A stretch of DNA of 64,000 nt. Origin: 39-52-133 sp036523795 (lineage in GTDB: Bacteria > Pseudomonadota > Gammaproteobacteria > Burkholderiales > Gallionellaceae). The DNA is taken from positions 6,420 to 70,419 of the forward strand of contig DATDDN010000055.1 in the NCBI GenBank assembly GCA_036523795.1, in the 5' to 3' direction. Positions 33,037-41,909 of the stretch are shown one piece after another. A program made the position numbers and the translations under genes. Positions within the stretch are counted from its first letter, which is position 1; the number at the start of each line of letters is the position of its first letter. The notes under the pieces were generated by a model. The model did not search any database. It worked only from the letters and a program-made list of their open reading frames with translations, and had not been told where the DNA came from.

Positions 33037-34020
33037 ATGCAAGAACTCGAGCAAATTCTCAATCAGGCCATCCAGCAGTTTGCTGCTGTAGAGCAGGCCG
33101 CCGAACTGGAACAGGTGAAAGCACGCTATCTGGGCAAGGAAGGGCGCCTGACAGAATTGCTGAAGGGCCTGGGCAAGCTTTCTGCCGAAGAACGCCCGGC
33201 TGCAGGTGCGAGAATCAACCAGGTAAAGCAGGCAATCGAACAAGCGCTGCAACAGCGCCGCGATGCACTGGCGCAGCAGCAGTTGCAGCAGAAACTGGCG
33301 GCAGAGGCGCTTGATGTCACCCTGCCTGGCCGCGGCATGGGCAGCGGCGGACTGCATCCCATCACACGTACCCTGGAACGTATCGAAACCCTGTTCCATT
33401 CGCTCGGCTTTGCCGTGGCAACCGGCCCTGAAATCGAAACCGACTTCTACAATTTCACCGCACTGAATACGCCTGCCAATCACCCGGCGCGCTCCATGCA
33501 TGACACCTTCTATATCGATGCCGAGCACATGCTGCGCACGCATACTTCGCCGGTGCAGATTCACTACATGGAAAACAATGCGCCTCCGCTGAAGATCATT
33601 GCGCCAGGCCGCGTCTATCGGGTGGATTCCGATGCGACACACTCGCCGATGTTTCACCAGGTTGAGGGCTTGTGGGTGGATGAACAGGCCAGCTTCGCCA
33701 ATTTGAAAGGTGTAGTTCAGGACTTCCTGCAGCGCTTTTTTGAGCGCGATGAGCTGCGCGTGCGTTTCCGCCCATCTTTTTTCCCCTTTACCGAGCCCTC
33801 GGCAGAGATGGACATGAGCTGGGGCGACAGCTGGCTGGAGATCGGCGGCTGCGGCATGGTGCATCCCAACGTACTGAAGCATGTCAACATCGACAGCGAA
33901 CGATTCCAGGGATTCGCCTTCGGCCTGGGAGTGGAGCGTCTCGCCATGCTGCGTTATGGCGTGACGGATTTGCGCCAGTTCTACGAGGGCGATTTACGTT
34001 TCTTGAAGCAATACAACTAG
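33037..34020 (+). CDS. pheS: Phenylalanyl-tRNA synthetase alpha subunit
   Basis: 327 residues: N-terminal coiled coil (about 1-85), then the class II catalytic domain with GSGGLHPITRT, TSPVQIHYME, the VYRVDSDATHSPMFHQVEG motif 2 and GLGVERLAMLRYG motif 3. Forms an alpha2-beta2 enzyme with the next gene. The gap to pheT is 1 nt, so translation is coupled. The RBS is weak. Confidence 0.97.
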   Translation: MQELEQILNQAIQQFAAVEQAAELEQVKARYLGKEGRLTELLKGLGKLSAEERPAAGARINQVKQAIEQALQQRRDALAQQQLQQKLAAEALDVTLPGRGMGSGGLHPITRTLERIETLFHSLGFAVATGPEIETDFYNFTALNTPANHPARSMHDTFYIDAEHMLRTHTSPVQIHYMENNAPPLKIIAPGRVYRVDSDATHSPMFHQVEGLWVDEQASFANLKGVVQDFLQRFFERDELRVRFRPSFFPFTEPSAEMDMSWGDSWLEIGGCGMVHPNVLKHVNIDSERFQGFAFGLGVERLAMLRYGVTDLRQFYEGDLRFLKQYN

Positions 34021-34021
34021 C

Positions 34022-36370
34022 ATGAAATTTTCCGAAAACTGGTTAAGAAGCTGGATCAACCCTGCGCTGGATACCGCGGCGCTGGGGCATGAGTTCACCA
34101 TGGCGGGCCTGGAGGTCGAGGTAATCGAGCCGGTCGCGCCTGGATTCAATAATGTGGTGGTGGCAGAAGTGCTGGAAGTCAGCAAACATCCCAATGCGGA
34201 CCGCCTCAACGTTTGCTTGGTCAATGCTGGTGAAGCGCAACCGCTGACCATCGTGTGCGGCGCCAGCAATGTCGCGCCCGGGATCAGGGTGCCGTGTGCC
34301 CGTATGGGCGCCGTGTTGCCGGGGAATTTTGCGATCAAGCAGGCCAAGGTGCGCGGTGTTGAATCCTTTGGCATGCTGTGTTCGGCCAAGGAACTTGGCC
34401 TGGCCACCGAGAGTGAAGGGCTGTGGATACTGTCTGGTGATGCGCCCGTCGGGACAGACCTGCGCAGCTACCTTGACCTGAATGACACTCTGCTGACCCT
34501 TAAGCTGACGCCAAACCGCAGCGACTGTCTCAGCATTGCCGGCCTGGCACGTGAAGTGGCCGCGCTGACAGGCGCGCCCCTGCAACCCGTCAAGATCGAG
34601 GCGGCCAAGGTGACCATACCGGACGCATTGCCAGTGCGGGTTGTGGCCAGTCAGGCATGCCCGCTGTATTGCGGTCGCGTGATACGCGGCGTCAATGCGA
34701 GTGCTGCGACACCGGTGTGGATGGCGAGACGCCTGGAGCGCAGCGGTATACGCAGCATCAATGCCGTGGTGGATATCACCAATTACGTGTTGCTCGAGCA
34801 GGGCCAGCCCTTGCATGCATTCGACCTGTCCAGACTGGTCGGCGGGATTACCGTACGCCACGCGCACCCTGCAGAAAAACTCAAGCTGCTCAATGAACAG
34901 GAAATCGAACTGGAGCAGGACCTGCTGGTGATTGCCGATGAGCAGCGAGCTCTGGCTTTGGCCGGCATTATGGGCGGTGCCGAAAGCGGCGTAGAGACTT
35001 CGACCCGGGACGTATTCCTTGAAAGTGCCTTCTTCATGCCGGATGAGATTGCCGGAAAAGGCCGTCGCTACGCGCTATCCACAGATTCATCGCATCGCTT
35101 CGAGCGCGGTGTCGATTTTGCCGCGACAGGTTTGGCACTTGAGCGTGCCACACAACTTGTTCTGGAAATATGCGGCGGCCAGGCCGGCCCGATCAGCGAG
35201 GTACGCGGCCAACTGCCGGCTCGTACTCCGATCCTCCTGCGCGTGGCACGTGTGGCACGCATACTGGGCATCACGCTGGACGCAGCACAGATTGCTGCCA
35301 TGCTGCAACGCCTGCACTTCAGCTTTGAACAGCAGGGGCCTGATTTCATGGTGACGGCCCCCAGTTATCGCTTCGACATTACCCAGGAAATAGACCTGAT
35401 TGAAGAGCTCGCGCGCATGGTGGGGTACGACAATGTGCCAGCGCTGCCCCCTGTTGCTGCCGTGCAGATGCGGCCCAGCACCGAATTGTCGCGGCCACTG
35501 TCTCGCCTGCGCCAACTTATGGTGGGGCGCGATTATCAGGAAACCATCAGCTACGCCTTTGTCGATGCGCAAGGCGAACGTGATTTGTGCGGCAACGCCA
35601 ACCCTGTAGCGCTGCAAAACCCGATTGCCAGCCAGATGGCCGTGATGCGCAGCAGCCTGCTGGTCGGGCTGGTGCAGGCCCTGCGCATCAACCTCGCGCG
35701 CAAGCAGCCACGCGTGCGCCTGTTCGAGATTGGTTCATGTTTTGCCCAGGGATTTGGACAGACGGATCGCCTGGCTGCCCTGAGTTATGGTGCGCAATAC
35801 GCCGAACAATGGGGCCAGCCCGCACGTGCCAGTGACTTTTACGATGCCAAAGCTGATCTCGAAGCGCTGTTTGCGCCCACATTGTTGAGTTTTGAGGCGG
35901 CAACGCATCCGGCGCTGCATCCGGGCCGAAGCGCCAGAATCCTGCTGGATGGCCAGGCCATGGGCTGGATAGGCGAGCTGCATCCGCAGTGGGCGCAGCA
36001 ATACGACATGCCGCAAGCGCCGGTCTGGTTCGAGGTCGAATTGGGTGCGTGGGCGAAAGCCAGCCTGCCGCGGATCGGCGAGCTGTCCAAGTTCCCACCG
36101 GTCAGACGCGACATGGCAGTGGTGGTGGACGAGAAAGTGGCAGTGCAGGCCCTGTTGGGAGCCATGCAGGCGGAAAATGCACCATTTGTCGTCGAGCTGG
36201 CCGTTTTTGACGTATACCGCGGCAAAGGGGTCGAGAGTGGCAAAAAAAGCCTTGCATTCCGAGTGTTATTGCAAGATACTCAAAAGACTTTAACGGATGT
36301 GGAAATTGATGAAACCATGCTGCGCCTGGTGGCTGTGTTGCAACAGCACGGGGCGCAGTTGCGTGTGTAG
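34022..36370 (+). CDS. pheT: Phenylalanyl-tRNA synthetase beta subunit
   Basis: 782 residues. Order: EMAP-like tRNA-binding domain (about 40-150), B3/B4 editing domain, B5 domain (about 400-470), catalytic-like core and a C-terminal ferredoxin-fold anticodon-binding domain (LSKFPPVRRDMAVVVDE ... KSLAFRVLLQ). Normal length for the bacterial subunit. Confidence 0.97.
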   Translation: MKFSENWLRSWINPALDTAALGHEFTMAGLEVEVIEPVAPGFNNVVVAEVLEVSKHPNADRLNVCLVNAGEAQPLTIVCGASNVAPGIRVPCARMGAVLPGNFAIKQAKVRGVESFGMLCSAKELGLATESEGLWILSGDAPVGTDLRSYLDLNDTLLTLKLTPNRSDCLSIAGLAREVAALTGAPLQPVKIEAAKVTIPDALPVRVVASQACPLYCGRVIRGVNASAATPVWMARRLERSGIRSINAVVDITNYVLLEQGQPLHAFDLSRLVGGITVRHAHPAEKLKLLNEQEIELEQDLLVIADEQRALALAGIMGGAESGVETSTRDVFLESAFFMPDEIAGKGRRYALSTDSSHRFERGVDFAATGLALERATQLVLEICGGQAGPISEVRGQLPARTPILLRVARVARILGITLDAAQIAAMLQRLHFSFEQQGPDFMVTAPSYRFDITQEIDLIEELARMVGYDNVPALPPVAAVQMRPSTELSRPLSRLRQLMVGRDYQETISYAFVDAQGERDLCGNANPVALQNPIASQMAVMRSSLLVGLVQALRINLARKQPRVRLFEIGSCFAQGFGQTDRLAALSYGAQYAEQWGQPARASDFYDAKADLEALFAPTLLSFEAATHPALHPGRSARILLDGQAMGWIGELHPQWAQQYDMPQAPVWFEVELGAWAKASLPRIGELSKFPPVRRDMAVVVDEKVAVQALLGAMQAENAPFVVELAVFDVYRGKGVESGKKSLAFRVLLQDTQKTLTDVEIDETMLRLVAVLQQHGAQLRV

Positions 36371-36378
36371 GGGTAATA

Positions 36379-36684
36379 ATGACACTGACAAAAGCTGAAC
36401 TGGCTGATTTGTTGTTTGAAAAAGTAGGGTTGAACAAACGCGAGGCCAAAGATATGGTCGAGGCGTTTTTTGAAGAAATCCGCATCCAGCTGGAGCTGGG
36501 AGAAAGCGTGAAATTGTCTGGTTTCGGCAATTTCCAGTTGCGCGACAAGCCGCAACGTCCCGGACGCAACCCCAAAACCGGCGAAGAGATTCCCATTACC
36601 GCACGTCGTGTGGTTACTTTCCATCCCAGTCAGAAACTCAAGAGCGTGGTAGAACAAAACTATCATGGAAAACCAAATAGCTAA
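36379..36684 (+). CDS. ihfA: Integration host factor alpha subunit
   Basis: 101 residues of the DNA-bending HU/IHF family. MTLTKAELADLLFEKVGLNKREAKDMVE start, the GFGNF motif and the Pro-containing beta arm RPGRNPKTGEEIPI typical of IHF-alpha. It follows pheT after 8 bp, as in other proteobacteria. Its last 20 bases overlap the merR-family gene. Confidence 0.96.
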   Translation: MTLTKAELADLLFEKVGLNKREAKDMVEAFFEEIRIQLELGESVKLSGFGNFQLRDKPQRPGRNPKTGEEIPITARRVVTFHPSQKLKSVVEQNYHGKPNS

Positions 36685-37042
36685 TTCTGATTTGCCGCCA
36701 ATCCCGGCCAAACGTTACTTCACCATTGGAGAAGTGAGTGAGCTGTGCGGGGTGAAGGCGCATGTCTTGCGCTATTGGGAGCAGGAATTTACCCAGCTCA
36801 AACCGGTAAAGCGCGGCGGCAATCGCCGCTATTACCAGCATCATGAAGTATTGTTGATTCGCCGCATCAGGCAACTGCTGTATGAAGAGGGCTTTACCAT
36901 CAGCGGTGCGCGCAGCCGCCTGGACAATTTCCCGGAAAAATTCGAAGAGCCAATGCAGAATGGCTCTGCAGCACCTGCAGTGATGAACATGGCAGAGTTG
37001 CGCCGCGAAATCCGGGCCGTACTTTCCATACTTCAAGCTTGA
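36665..37042 (+). CDS. MerR-family transcriptional regulator
   Basis: 125 residues. The N-terminal winged helix has YFTIGEVSELCGVKAHVLRYWEQEF and KRGGNRRYYQHHEVLLIRRIRQLLYEEGFTI (quoted in two parts), the standard MerR DNA-binding region; a short dimerisation helix ends it. No metal-binding cysteine pair at the C-terminus, so not CueR- or ZntR-like. It overlaps ihfA by 20 bp; this pairing with ihfA is widespread in beta- and gammaproteobacteria, target unknown. Confidence 0.88.
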   Translation: MENQIANSDLPPIPAKRYFTIGEVSELCGVKAHVLRYWEQEFTQLKPVKRGGNRRYYQHHEVLLIRRIRQLLYEEGFTISGARSRLDNFPEKFEEPMQNGSAAPAVMNMAELRREIRAVLSILQA

Positions 37043-37048
37043 GATTGT

Positions 37049-37077
37049 TTCGCACAAATCAATTGCTCTGCTATAAT
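37049..37077 (+). promoter_or_regulatory. Promoter of tRNA-Pro(GGG)
   Basis: TATAAT (37072-37077) with TTCGCA (37049-37054) at 17 bp; discriminator GCGCGGC; 9 nt to the tRNA 5' end. The -35 is weak. Confidence 0.6.
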
Positions 37078-37086
37078 GCGCGGCTT

Positions 37087-37163
<77 letters not shown>

Positions 37164-37175
37164 GAAAAACTGATC

Positions 37176-37207
37176 AAAGCCAGCCTGCTTCAGGCTGGCT
37201 TTTTTTA
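37176..37207 (+). terminator. Terminator after tRNA-Pro
   Basis: AAAGCCAGCCTG (37176-37187) / CAGGCTGGCTTT (37191-37202), 12 bp, loop CTT, T7. The rest of the gap up to surE (37208-37412) holds a possible -10 TAGAAT at 37285-37290 and nothing else I recognise. Confidence 0.92.
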
Positions 37208-37412
37208 TTGTCTGATTTCACGATGTCGGAAAATTTTTGCCTGCCGGATTATTGGCCGCTGGCGATGGCAGCCGGGAATTGCGGTAGAATAACAGGCACC
37301 TGGAAAGTTTTGTTTAATCAAATTGATGATGTGATCTGAAGCACGCGGCGCGAATTGGCTCTTTTGCCTTGTCGAATTGTCGTTACAGATACTACATATT
37401 TTTCGTGAGCCG

Positions 37413-38171
37413 ATGCGAATCCTGTTGAGCAATGACGATGGTTATTTTGCGCCTGGCCTGGCCTGCCTGGCGGAGCATGTCGCAAAGATCGCCGAGGTCG
37501 TGGTCGTTGCGCCTGAGCGTGACCGCAGCGGCGCAAGCAATTCATTGACCCTGGATCGCCCGCTCAATCTGCGCAAGGCCGCCACTGGTTTCTATTATGT
37601 GAATGGCACTCCAACTGATTGCGTGCACCTTGCCGTCACCGGCATGCTGGACACTCAACCGGACATGGTGATTTCCGGCATCAACGCCGGCGCCAATATG
37701 GGGGATGACACGATATATTCTGGCACTGTTGCTGCGGCGACCGAAGGTTTTTTGCTGGGGATCCCGGCCATTGCCATCTCGCTTGCCAGCAAGGAGCAGG
37801 CGCACTATGAAACGGCAGCGCGCGTGGTGGTGGAATTGGTCAAGCGTTTCCAGAACGACATTCATGCTCCTCCCTGGTTGCTCAATGTAAACGTGCCGGA
37901 TGTGCCGTATGAATCATTGCAGGGCACGATGGTGACGCGCTTGGGCAAACGCCACAAGGCAGAGCCGGTGGTGAAGAGCACGAATCCGCATGGCCAGACT
38001 GTCTATTGGGTGGGCGCTGCGGGCAAGGCGCAGGATGCAGGCGAAGGGACTGACTTCTTTGCCTTGGCGCAGCGACAGGTATCCATTACACCGCTGCAGA
38101 TCGATCTGACCCAATACAACCAGCTGGGCGCAGTGCGGTCGTGGCTGGGAGATGGGGGAGGGAAGGCATGA
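37413..38171 (+). CDS. surE: 5'/3'-nucleotidase SurE
   Basis: Metal-dependent survival protein that dephosphorylates nucleoside monophosphates and short polyphosphates. With the ATG at 37413 it is 252 residues starting MRILLSNDDG, whose Asp8-Asp9 bind the metal; SGINAGANMGDD is the second metal/phosphate motif. A TTG-type start at 37377 would add 12 residues outside the family. It overlaps pcm by 4 nt (ATGA), giving the classic surE-pcm-nlpD operon. Confidence 0.95.
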   Translation: MRILLSNDDGYFAPGLACLAEHVAKIAEVVVVAPERDRSGASNSLTLDRPLNLRKAATGFYYVNGTPTDCVHLAVTGMLDTQPDMVISGINAGANMGDDTIYSGTVAAATEGFLLGIPAIAISLASKEQAHYETAARVVVELVKRFQNDIHAPPWLLNVNVPDVPYESLQGTMVTRLGKRHKAEPVVKSTNPHGQTVYWVGAAGKAQDAGEGTDFFALAQRQVSITPLQIDLTQYNQLGAVRSWLGDGGGKA

Positions 38172-38827
38172 ATTCCTTGCGTCAAAGCGGTATCGGCATG
38201 ACCTCCCAGCGTACGCGCGGGCGCATGATTGATCGCCTGCGCAGCCAGGGAATACGTGACGAGGTAGTGCTGGCCGCGATGAATGCTGTGCCACGCCACC
38301 TGTTCGTGGACGAAGCGATGTCGCATCTGGCATACGATGACAAATCATTGCCCATAGGCTTCGGCCAGACCATCTCACAACCTTATATCGTGGCGCGCAT
38401 GACGGAAGTGCTGCGTGACGGCAAGAATCTCAATCGTGTACTCGAAGTAGGCACCGGGTGCGGTTATCAGGCAGCCGTGCTGGGCCAGCTCGCCCGCGAG
38501 GTGTACTCGGTCGAGCGTATCCAGCCATTGTATGAACGCGCGAAAAAGCAGCTGCAGGAGCTTCAGGCCGGCAACGTGCGGCTGAGCTACGCAGACGGCG
38601 GCATGGGGTTGCCCATGCAGGCGCCGTTCGACGGCATCATCATGGCGGCTGCCGCGACCCACATTCCGCAGGCTCTGCTTGATCAGATGGCCATCGGCGG
38701 GCGCCTGGTCATGCCATTAGGGGCGCATGAGCAGACCTTGTATCTGATCGAACGGGATGAGAACGGTTACCGCGAAACGCCGCTGGAGGCGGTGAAGTTC
38801 GTGCCATTACTGATGGGAAAAGCATGA
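38168..38827 (+). CDS. pcm: Protein-L-isoaspartate O-methyltransferase
   Basis: Repairs isoaspartyl residues in aged proteins using SAM. 219 residues from the ATG at 38168, which overlaps the surE stop. SAM-binding motif I VLEVGTGCGYQAAVL, the family motif GQTISQPYIVARMTE and the GRLVMPLG segment are present. It overlaps nlpD by 4 nt. Confidence 0.95.
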   Translation: MNSLRQSGIGMTSQRTRGRMIDRLRSQGIRDEVVLAAMNAVPRHLFVDEAMSHLAYDDKSLPIGFGQTISQPYIVARMTEVLRDGKNLNRVLEVGTGCGYQAAVLGQLAREVYSVERIQPLYERAKKQLQELQAGNVRLSYADGGMGLPMQAPFDGIIMAAAATHIPQALLDQMAIGGRLVMPLGAHEQTLYLIERDENGYRETPLEAVKFVPLLMGKA

Positions 38828-39777
38828 CACTGCAAAGATCGACGCGTACCTGGTTATGGGTGACCGCTGCAATGGCGCTGTTGGCCGGCTGCAAGGCCAG
38901 TGGTAATCATCGTGCGCCGGTGGAAGATCGATATGGTTCTGGCTATCGTGCGCCAGTAGAAGATCGCGGAGATTCCTCGGTCAGAAAGCCGCAGGCAAGT
39001 ACCGTGGCCGGCAAACCCGTGGTGTCTGGCGAAGCTGAGAAGCGCACGAGGGTGTATGTGGTCAAGAAGGGCGACACGCTGTACAGCATAGCCTTCGAGA
39101 ACGGGCTGGATTACCGTGAGGTGGCTGAGCAGAACAATATCAGCAATCCTGGCGCGATTCAGATCGGCCAGCAGATCAAGCTGCAGGATGCCGAAAGTGC
39201 TGCTGTGGAAACAGCCAGCGCGGTGACGACTCCATCCGTGAAAAGTGGACCCAAGGTTGTCAGGCTGCCTTATTCAGAGCAGGCCGTTGCGCAGATTGAC
39301 GGCGGGCAGGCAGAGGTAGCGCCGGTTTCACCGGTCATTGCGAGCAGTGCGGTGAGCAAGCCCCCTGTGGAGGCAACGGACAAGGAAGTGGGTGGTGAAG
39401 ATGCGGTGCAATGGAGCATGCCGACCAAGGGCAAGCTGATTGCAGGCTTTTCGGAAAGCGCCAATCGCAAGGGGGTGGACATCTCAGGCAACAAGGGGCA
39501 GGCCGTACAGGCCAGCGCCGCCGGCAAGGTAGTGTACAGCGGAAGCGGCTTGCGCGGTTACGGCAAGCTGGTAATCATCAAGCACAACAAGACCTATCTC
39601 AGCGCCTACGCACATAACGACAAGATCCTGGTCAAGGAGGGTCAGAATGTGAACAAGGGGCAGAAGATTGCCGAGATGGGCAACTCGGATGCGGATCAGG
39701 TCAAGCTGCATTTCGAAATCCGCAAGTTCGGCAAGCCGGTCGATCCGGCCAAGTACCTGAATCTGCCCAAACCTTGA
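38824..39777 (+). CDS. nlpD: NlpD-like LysM/LytM lipoprotein (amidase activator)
   Basis: Outer-membrane lipoprotein that, in E. coli, activates amidase AmiC at the septum. 317 residues: lipobox LAGC (20-23), a short duplicated motif RAPVEDR at 30-36 and 42-48, a LysM domain (about 76-121, YVVKKGDTLYSIA) and a LytM/M23 domain (about 200-315). The metal-site residues are replaced (RKGVDIS in place of H-GxD, KLHFE in place of HLHFE), so it is not a peptidase, as expected for NlpD. In many proteobacteria rpoS follows nlpD; here it does not. Confidence 0.92.
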   Translation: MTLQRSTRTWLWVTAAMALLAGCKASGNHRAPVEDRYGSGYRAPVEDRGDSSVRKPQASTVAGKPVVSGEAEKRTRVYVVKKGDTLYSIAFENGLDYREVAEQNNISNPGAIQIGQQIKLQDAESAAVETASAVTTPSVKSGPKVVRLPYSEQAVAQIDGGQAEVAPVSPVIASSAVSKPPVEATDKEVGGEDAVQWSMPTKGKLIAGFSESANRKGVDISGNKGQAVQASAAGKVVYSGSGLRGYGKLVIIKHNKTYLSAYAHNDKILVKEGQNVNKGQKIAEMGNSDADQVKLHFEIRKFGKPVDPAKYLNLPKP

Positions 39778-40631
39778 CCCAGCCACCCAGTCTCAATGTA
39801 GCCGATCATAGCCGCGACAGCGCCGGGTTGCGCTACGTCTATCCGGTCATATCGCGCCGCGCTGGCGGCGTTTCGGTCGGCATCAATCTCAATACCAACA
39901 ATGCCTGCAACTGGCGCTGCATATATTGCCAAGTGCCCGATTTGCACGCCGGTTCCGCGCCGCCAGTCGATGTGGCCCTGCTCGAAGCCGAGCTGCGCAA
40001 CTTTCTGCAAGAACTGCTGCACGGCGACTTCATGCTGCAGCGCGTGCCGGAAGGGATGCGGCGCATCAACGACATCGCACTGTCGGGCAATGGCGAGCCG
40101 ACCAGCGCGGCAGAGTTTGCGCAGGTGATAGCGCTGCTGGGCAGATTGAGGCAGGAACTGGGCCTGCCCGCCGAGATAAAACTGGTGCTCATTACCAATG
40201 GCAGCCTGATGCATCGCGACACGGTGCAACAGGGGGTGCATCAGATGGCAGCGCTGAACGGCGAGGTGTGGTTCAAACTGGACCGCGCCAGCCAGGCGGG
40301 CATGTTGCGTGTCAACGACACGCGCAGCAGCATGGCCAAGGTGCGCGAAAATCTGGCTACGGCCATTTCCCTGTGCCCCACCTGGTTGCAGACATGCTGG
40401 TTTGCGCTGGACGGCAAGCCGCCAGCGAAGGCAGAAGAGGATGAATATCTGGCATTCCTGTCGGACTTGCTGAATGGCGGCATTCGGCCGCAAGGAGTGC
40501 TGCTGTATGGTCTGGCGCGTCCTTCACTGCAACCGGAGGCGGTACGGCTGAGTGCGCTGAGTCAGGAGCAGATGGAGGCCTTTGCCGAACGCATCAGGAC
40601 GCTCGGCCTTCCGGTCAAGGTCAGCTGCTAG
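39774..40631 (+). CDS. Radical SAM protein (COG0731-like)
   Basis: 285 residues. 4Fe-4S cluster motif C45-x3-C49-x2-C52 (ACNWRCIYCQ), followed by the SGNGEPT motif typical of radical SAM TIM barrels and a VLITNGSL strand. It resembles the COG0731 group of uncharacterised radical SAM proteins, including wyosine-synthesis relatives. The start is TTG overlapping the nlpD stop (TTGA); coupling to nlpD is implied. The substrate is unknown. It occupies the usual rpoS position. Confidence 0.8.
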   Translation: MTQPPSLNVADHSRDSAGLRYVYPVISRRAGGVSVGINLNTNNACNWRCIYCQVPDLHAGSAPPVDVALLEAELRNFLQELLHGDFMLQRVPEGMRRINDIALSGNGEPTSAAEFAQVIALLGRLRQELGLPAEIKLVLITNGSLMHRDTVQQGVHQMAALNGEVWFKLDRASQAGMLRVNDTRSSMAKVRENLATAISLCPTWLQTCWFALDGKPPAKAEEDEYLAFLSDLLNGGIRPQGVLLYGLARPSLQPEAVRLSALSQEQMEAFAERIRTLGLPVKVSC

Positions 40632-40641
40632 CCTGCAGCAG

Positions 40642-41208
40642 TTATTTCCAGCGATAACCTATGTGCAGACGCGCACCGGACAGCTCGGTGTCGGCGTTAT
40701 CGTAATGGATCTTTGCTCTGTCCAACTGCAGGGCAACAAAAACACCGCCAAAGCTGCTGCCTTTTGCACTATTTTCCCAGCCCAACGTCAACCCAGCTCC
40801 GCCGCCCGAGGCGCTGGTGCTGACATTGCTGGAATTGGCTTGGAGCACTTCCGTATATGAACCGATGTGTGCGCCGAGGAAGAATTCCGGACTGAACCAG
40901 AAGCGGCCTTCCACGCCCAGAATGCCGTGACCGGCTGTCGCATCACTGACGCCGCCAGAAACGCGTTCGCCAGCGCTCATCAAGAACGGGTTGATCGAGA
41001 ATGAGTCGGCAACGCCAAACTGGTAGTCGATACCGAGACTCAGGCCCGAGCTGGAATAATCCGGGACCAATGCGGGTTCCATTTTCATCTTGTGGCTGGA
41101 CACACCGGCAAACAGGCCAAAACCATTGGCGGGCTGCTCGGCCAGTGCTGTGCCGGAGGCGCCCAGGATGGCGAAGAGGGCGGTGTACAGGGCGGCTTGC
41201 TTGAACAT
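40642..41208 (-). CDS. Outer-membrane beta-barrel protein
   Basis: 188 residues from the ATG giving MFKQAALYTALFAILG; signal peptide cleaved near ALAEQ. The mature chain is alternating beta strands with Gly/aromatic pattern (FGLFAGVSSH, GRFWFSPEFFLGAHIGSY, ARLHIGYRWK), an eight-stranded barrel size. No family assigned; not closely related to the pair at 24-25 kb. Convergent with the radical SAM gene. Confidence 0.7.
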   Translation of the reverse strand: MFKQAALYTALFAILGASGTALAEQPANGFGLFAGVSSHKMKMEPALVPDYSSSGLSLGIDYQFGVADSFSINPFLMSAGERVSGGVSDATAGHGILGVEGRFWFSPEFFLGAHIGSYTEVLQANSSNVSTSASGGGAGLTLGWENSAKGSSFGGVFVALQLDRAKIHYDNADTELSGARLHIGYRWK

Positions 41209-41233
41209 AATCGAGGTCTCCGTCAAATTTCGT

Positions 41234-41515
41234 TTATTCCTGCTCGGCCTTTTTGGGCTTGTGCAGCTTTACCACATTGGCTTTTCTGGGTTGGTCCGCA
41301 TACACCGGCTTTTCCTGGTTCACGCCTGCCTCCGCGGCCAATTCGGCTTCACGTTCGGAGATCAGTGCAAACAGGTCACGAATGTCATGCACGGTGGCTT
41401 CTGTGAGGGGGTGGGGTTGGCCGGGCGCCGGGGTGGCGTCCTTGACGATATTCGCCAGCACCTTGCGCAATACGCGCAAAATGCGTTGTTCTTTGCTCAG
41501 ATTTTCTACGTTCAC
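41234..41515 (-). CDS. Small conserved hypothetical protein
   Basis: 93 residues, probably starting at a GTG (41515-41513) with GGAG about 10 nt upstream: MNVENLSKEQRILRVLRKVLANIVKD-like start, a helix-rich Leu/Arg region and a Lys-rich tail. Charged, soluble, possibly a nucleic-acid or protein binding adaptor; family not recognised. An upstream ATG at 41701 would add 62 residues without matching composition. Confidence 0.5.
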   Translation of the reverse strand: MNVENLSKEQRILRVLRKVLANIVKDATPAPGQPHPLTEATVHDIRDLFALISEREAELAAEAGVNQEKPVYADQPRKANVVKLHKPKKAEQE

Positions 41516-41758
41516 GACTTGTGCTCCGGTTGTAATGGGTGGCCTGGAAAATTGCGGGCGCTGCTGATCCAGAAGGGCGACTTCTTTGCGGGCTGGCAGC
41601 CCATGGGGGAGTTGATTCGCGCCGATGCAAAAGGGTCGAAGCCATTGTCCGTGCAGGCAGTTTGCTCTGTCAAGCGGACAGATCAGAGTAAACGGATGCA
41701 AGGCAAGGTTTTAGCCTTGGCATCCTGCCGAAAAGCTCATGAATCCGGTGATTTAGGG
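41516..41758. other. Intergenic region before the rpsB promoter
   Basis: 243 bp between the small - strand gene and the rpsB promoter; with the rpsB leader it makes the only gap above 300 bp. Both strands have open frames here, but none has a believable start, RBS or recognisable product. Confidence 0.5.
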
Positions 41759-41787
41759 TTGAGTAAAGACGTCGTCTGGGGTACAAT
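41759..41787 (+). promoter_or_regulatory. Promoter of rpsB-tsf
   Basis: TTGAGT (41759-41764), 17-bp spacer, TACAAT (41782-41787), discriminator GCCGGCCC. The leader to the rpsB ATG is about 115 nt. Confidence 0.75.
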
Positions 41788-41834
41788 GCCGGCCCTGTTT
41801 GCATGGCGTTGGGCCGTGCGGCAGGAAATTCGCA

Positions 41835-41881
41835 CATCCGTTCATGTTGGGGTGCCCGCAAGGGTCAGCAGACGGATGGAG
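41835..41881 (+). promoter_or_regulatory. rpsB leader RNA structure
   Basis: CATCCGT (41835-41841) / ACGGATG (41872-41878) enclose a second hairpin GCCC (41854-41857), GCAA, GGGT (41862-41865), followed by GGAGGAAC. This agrees with the S2-responsive rpsB leader known from gammaproteobacteria, where S2 represses rpsB-tsf. The match is by layout and not by alignment. Confidence 0.55.
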
Positions 41882-41909
41882 GAACTTAACCCTTACACTT
41901 GGAGTTGCT

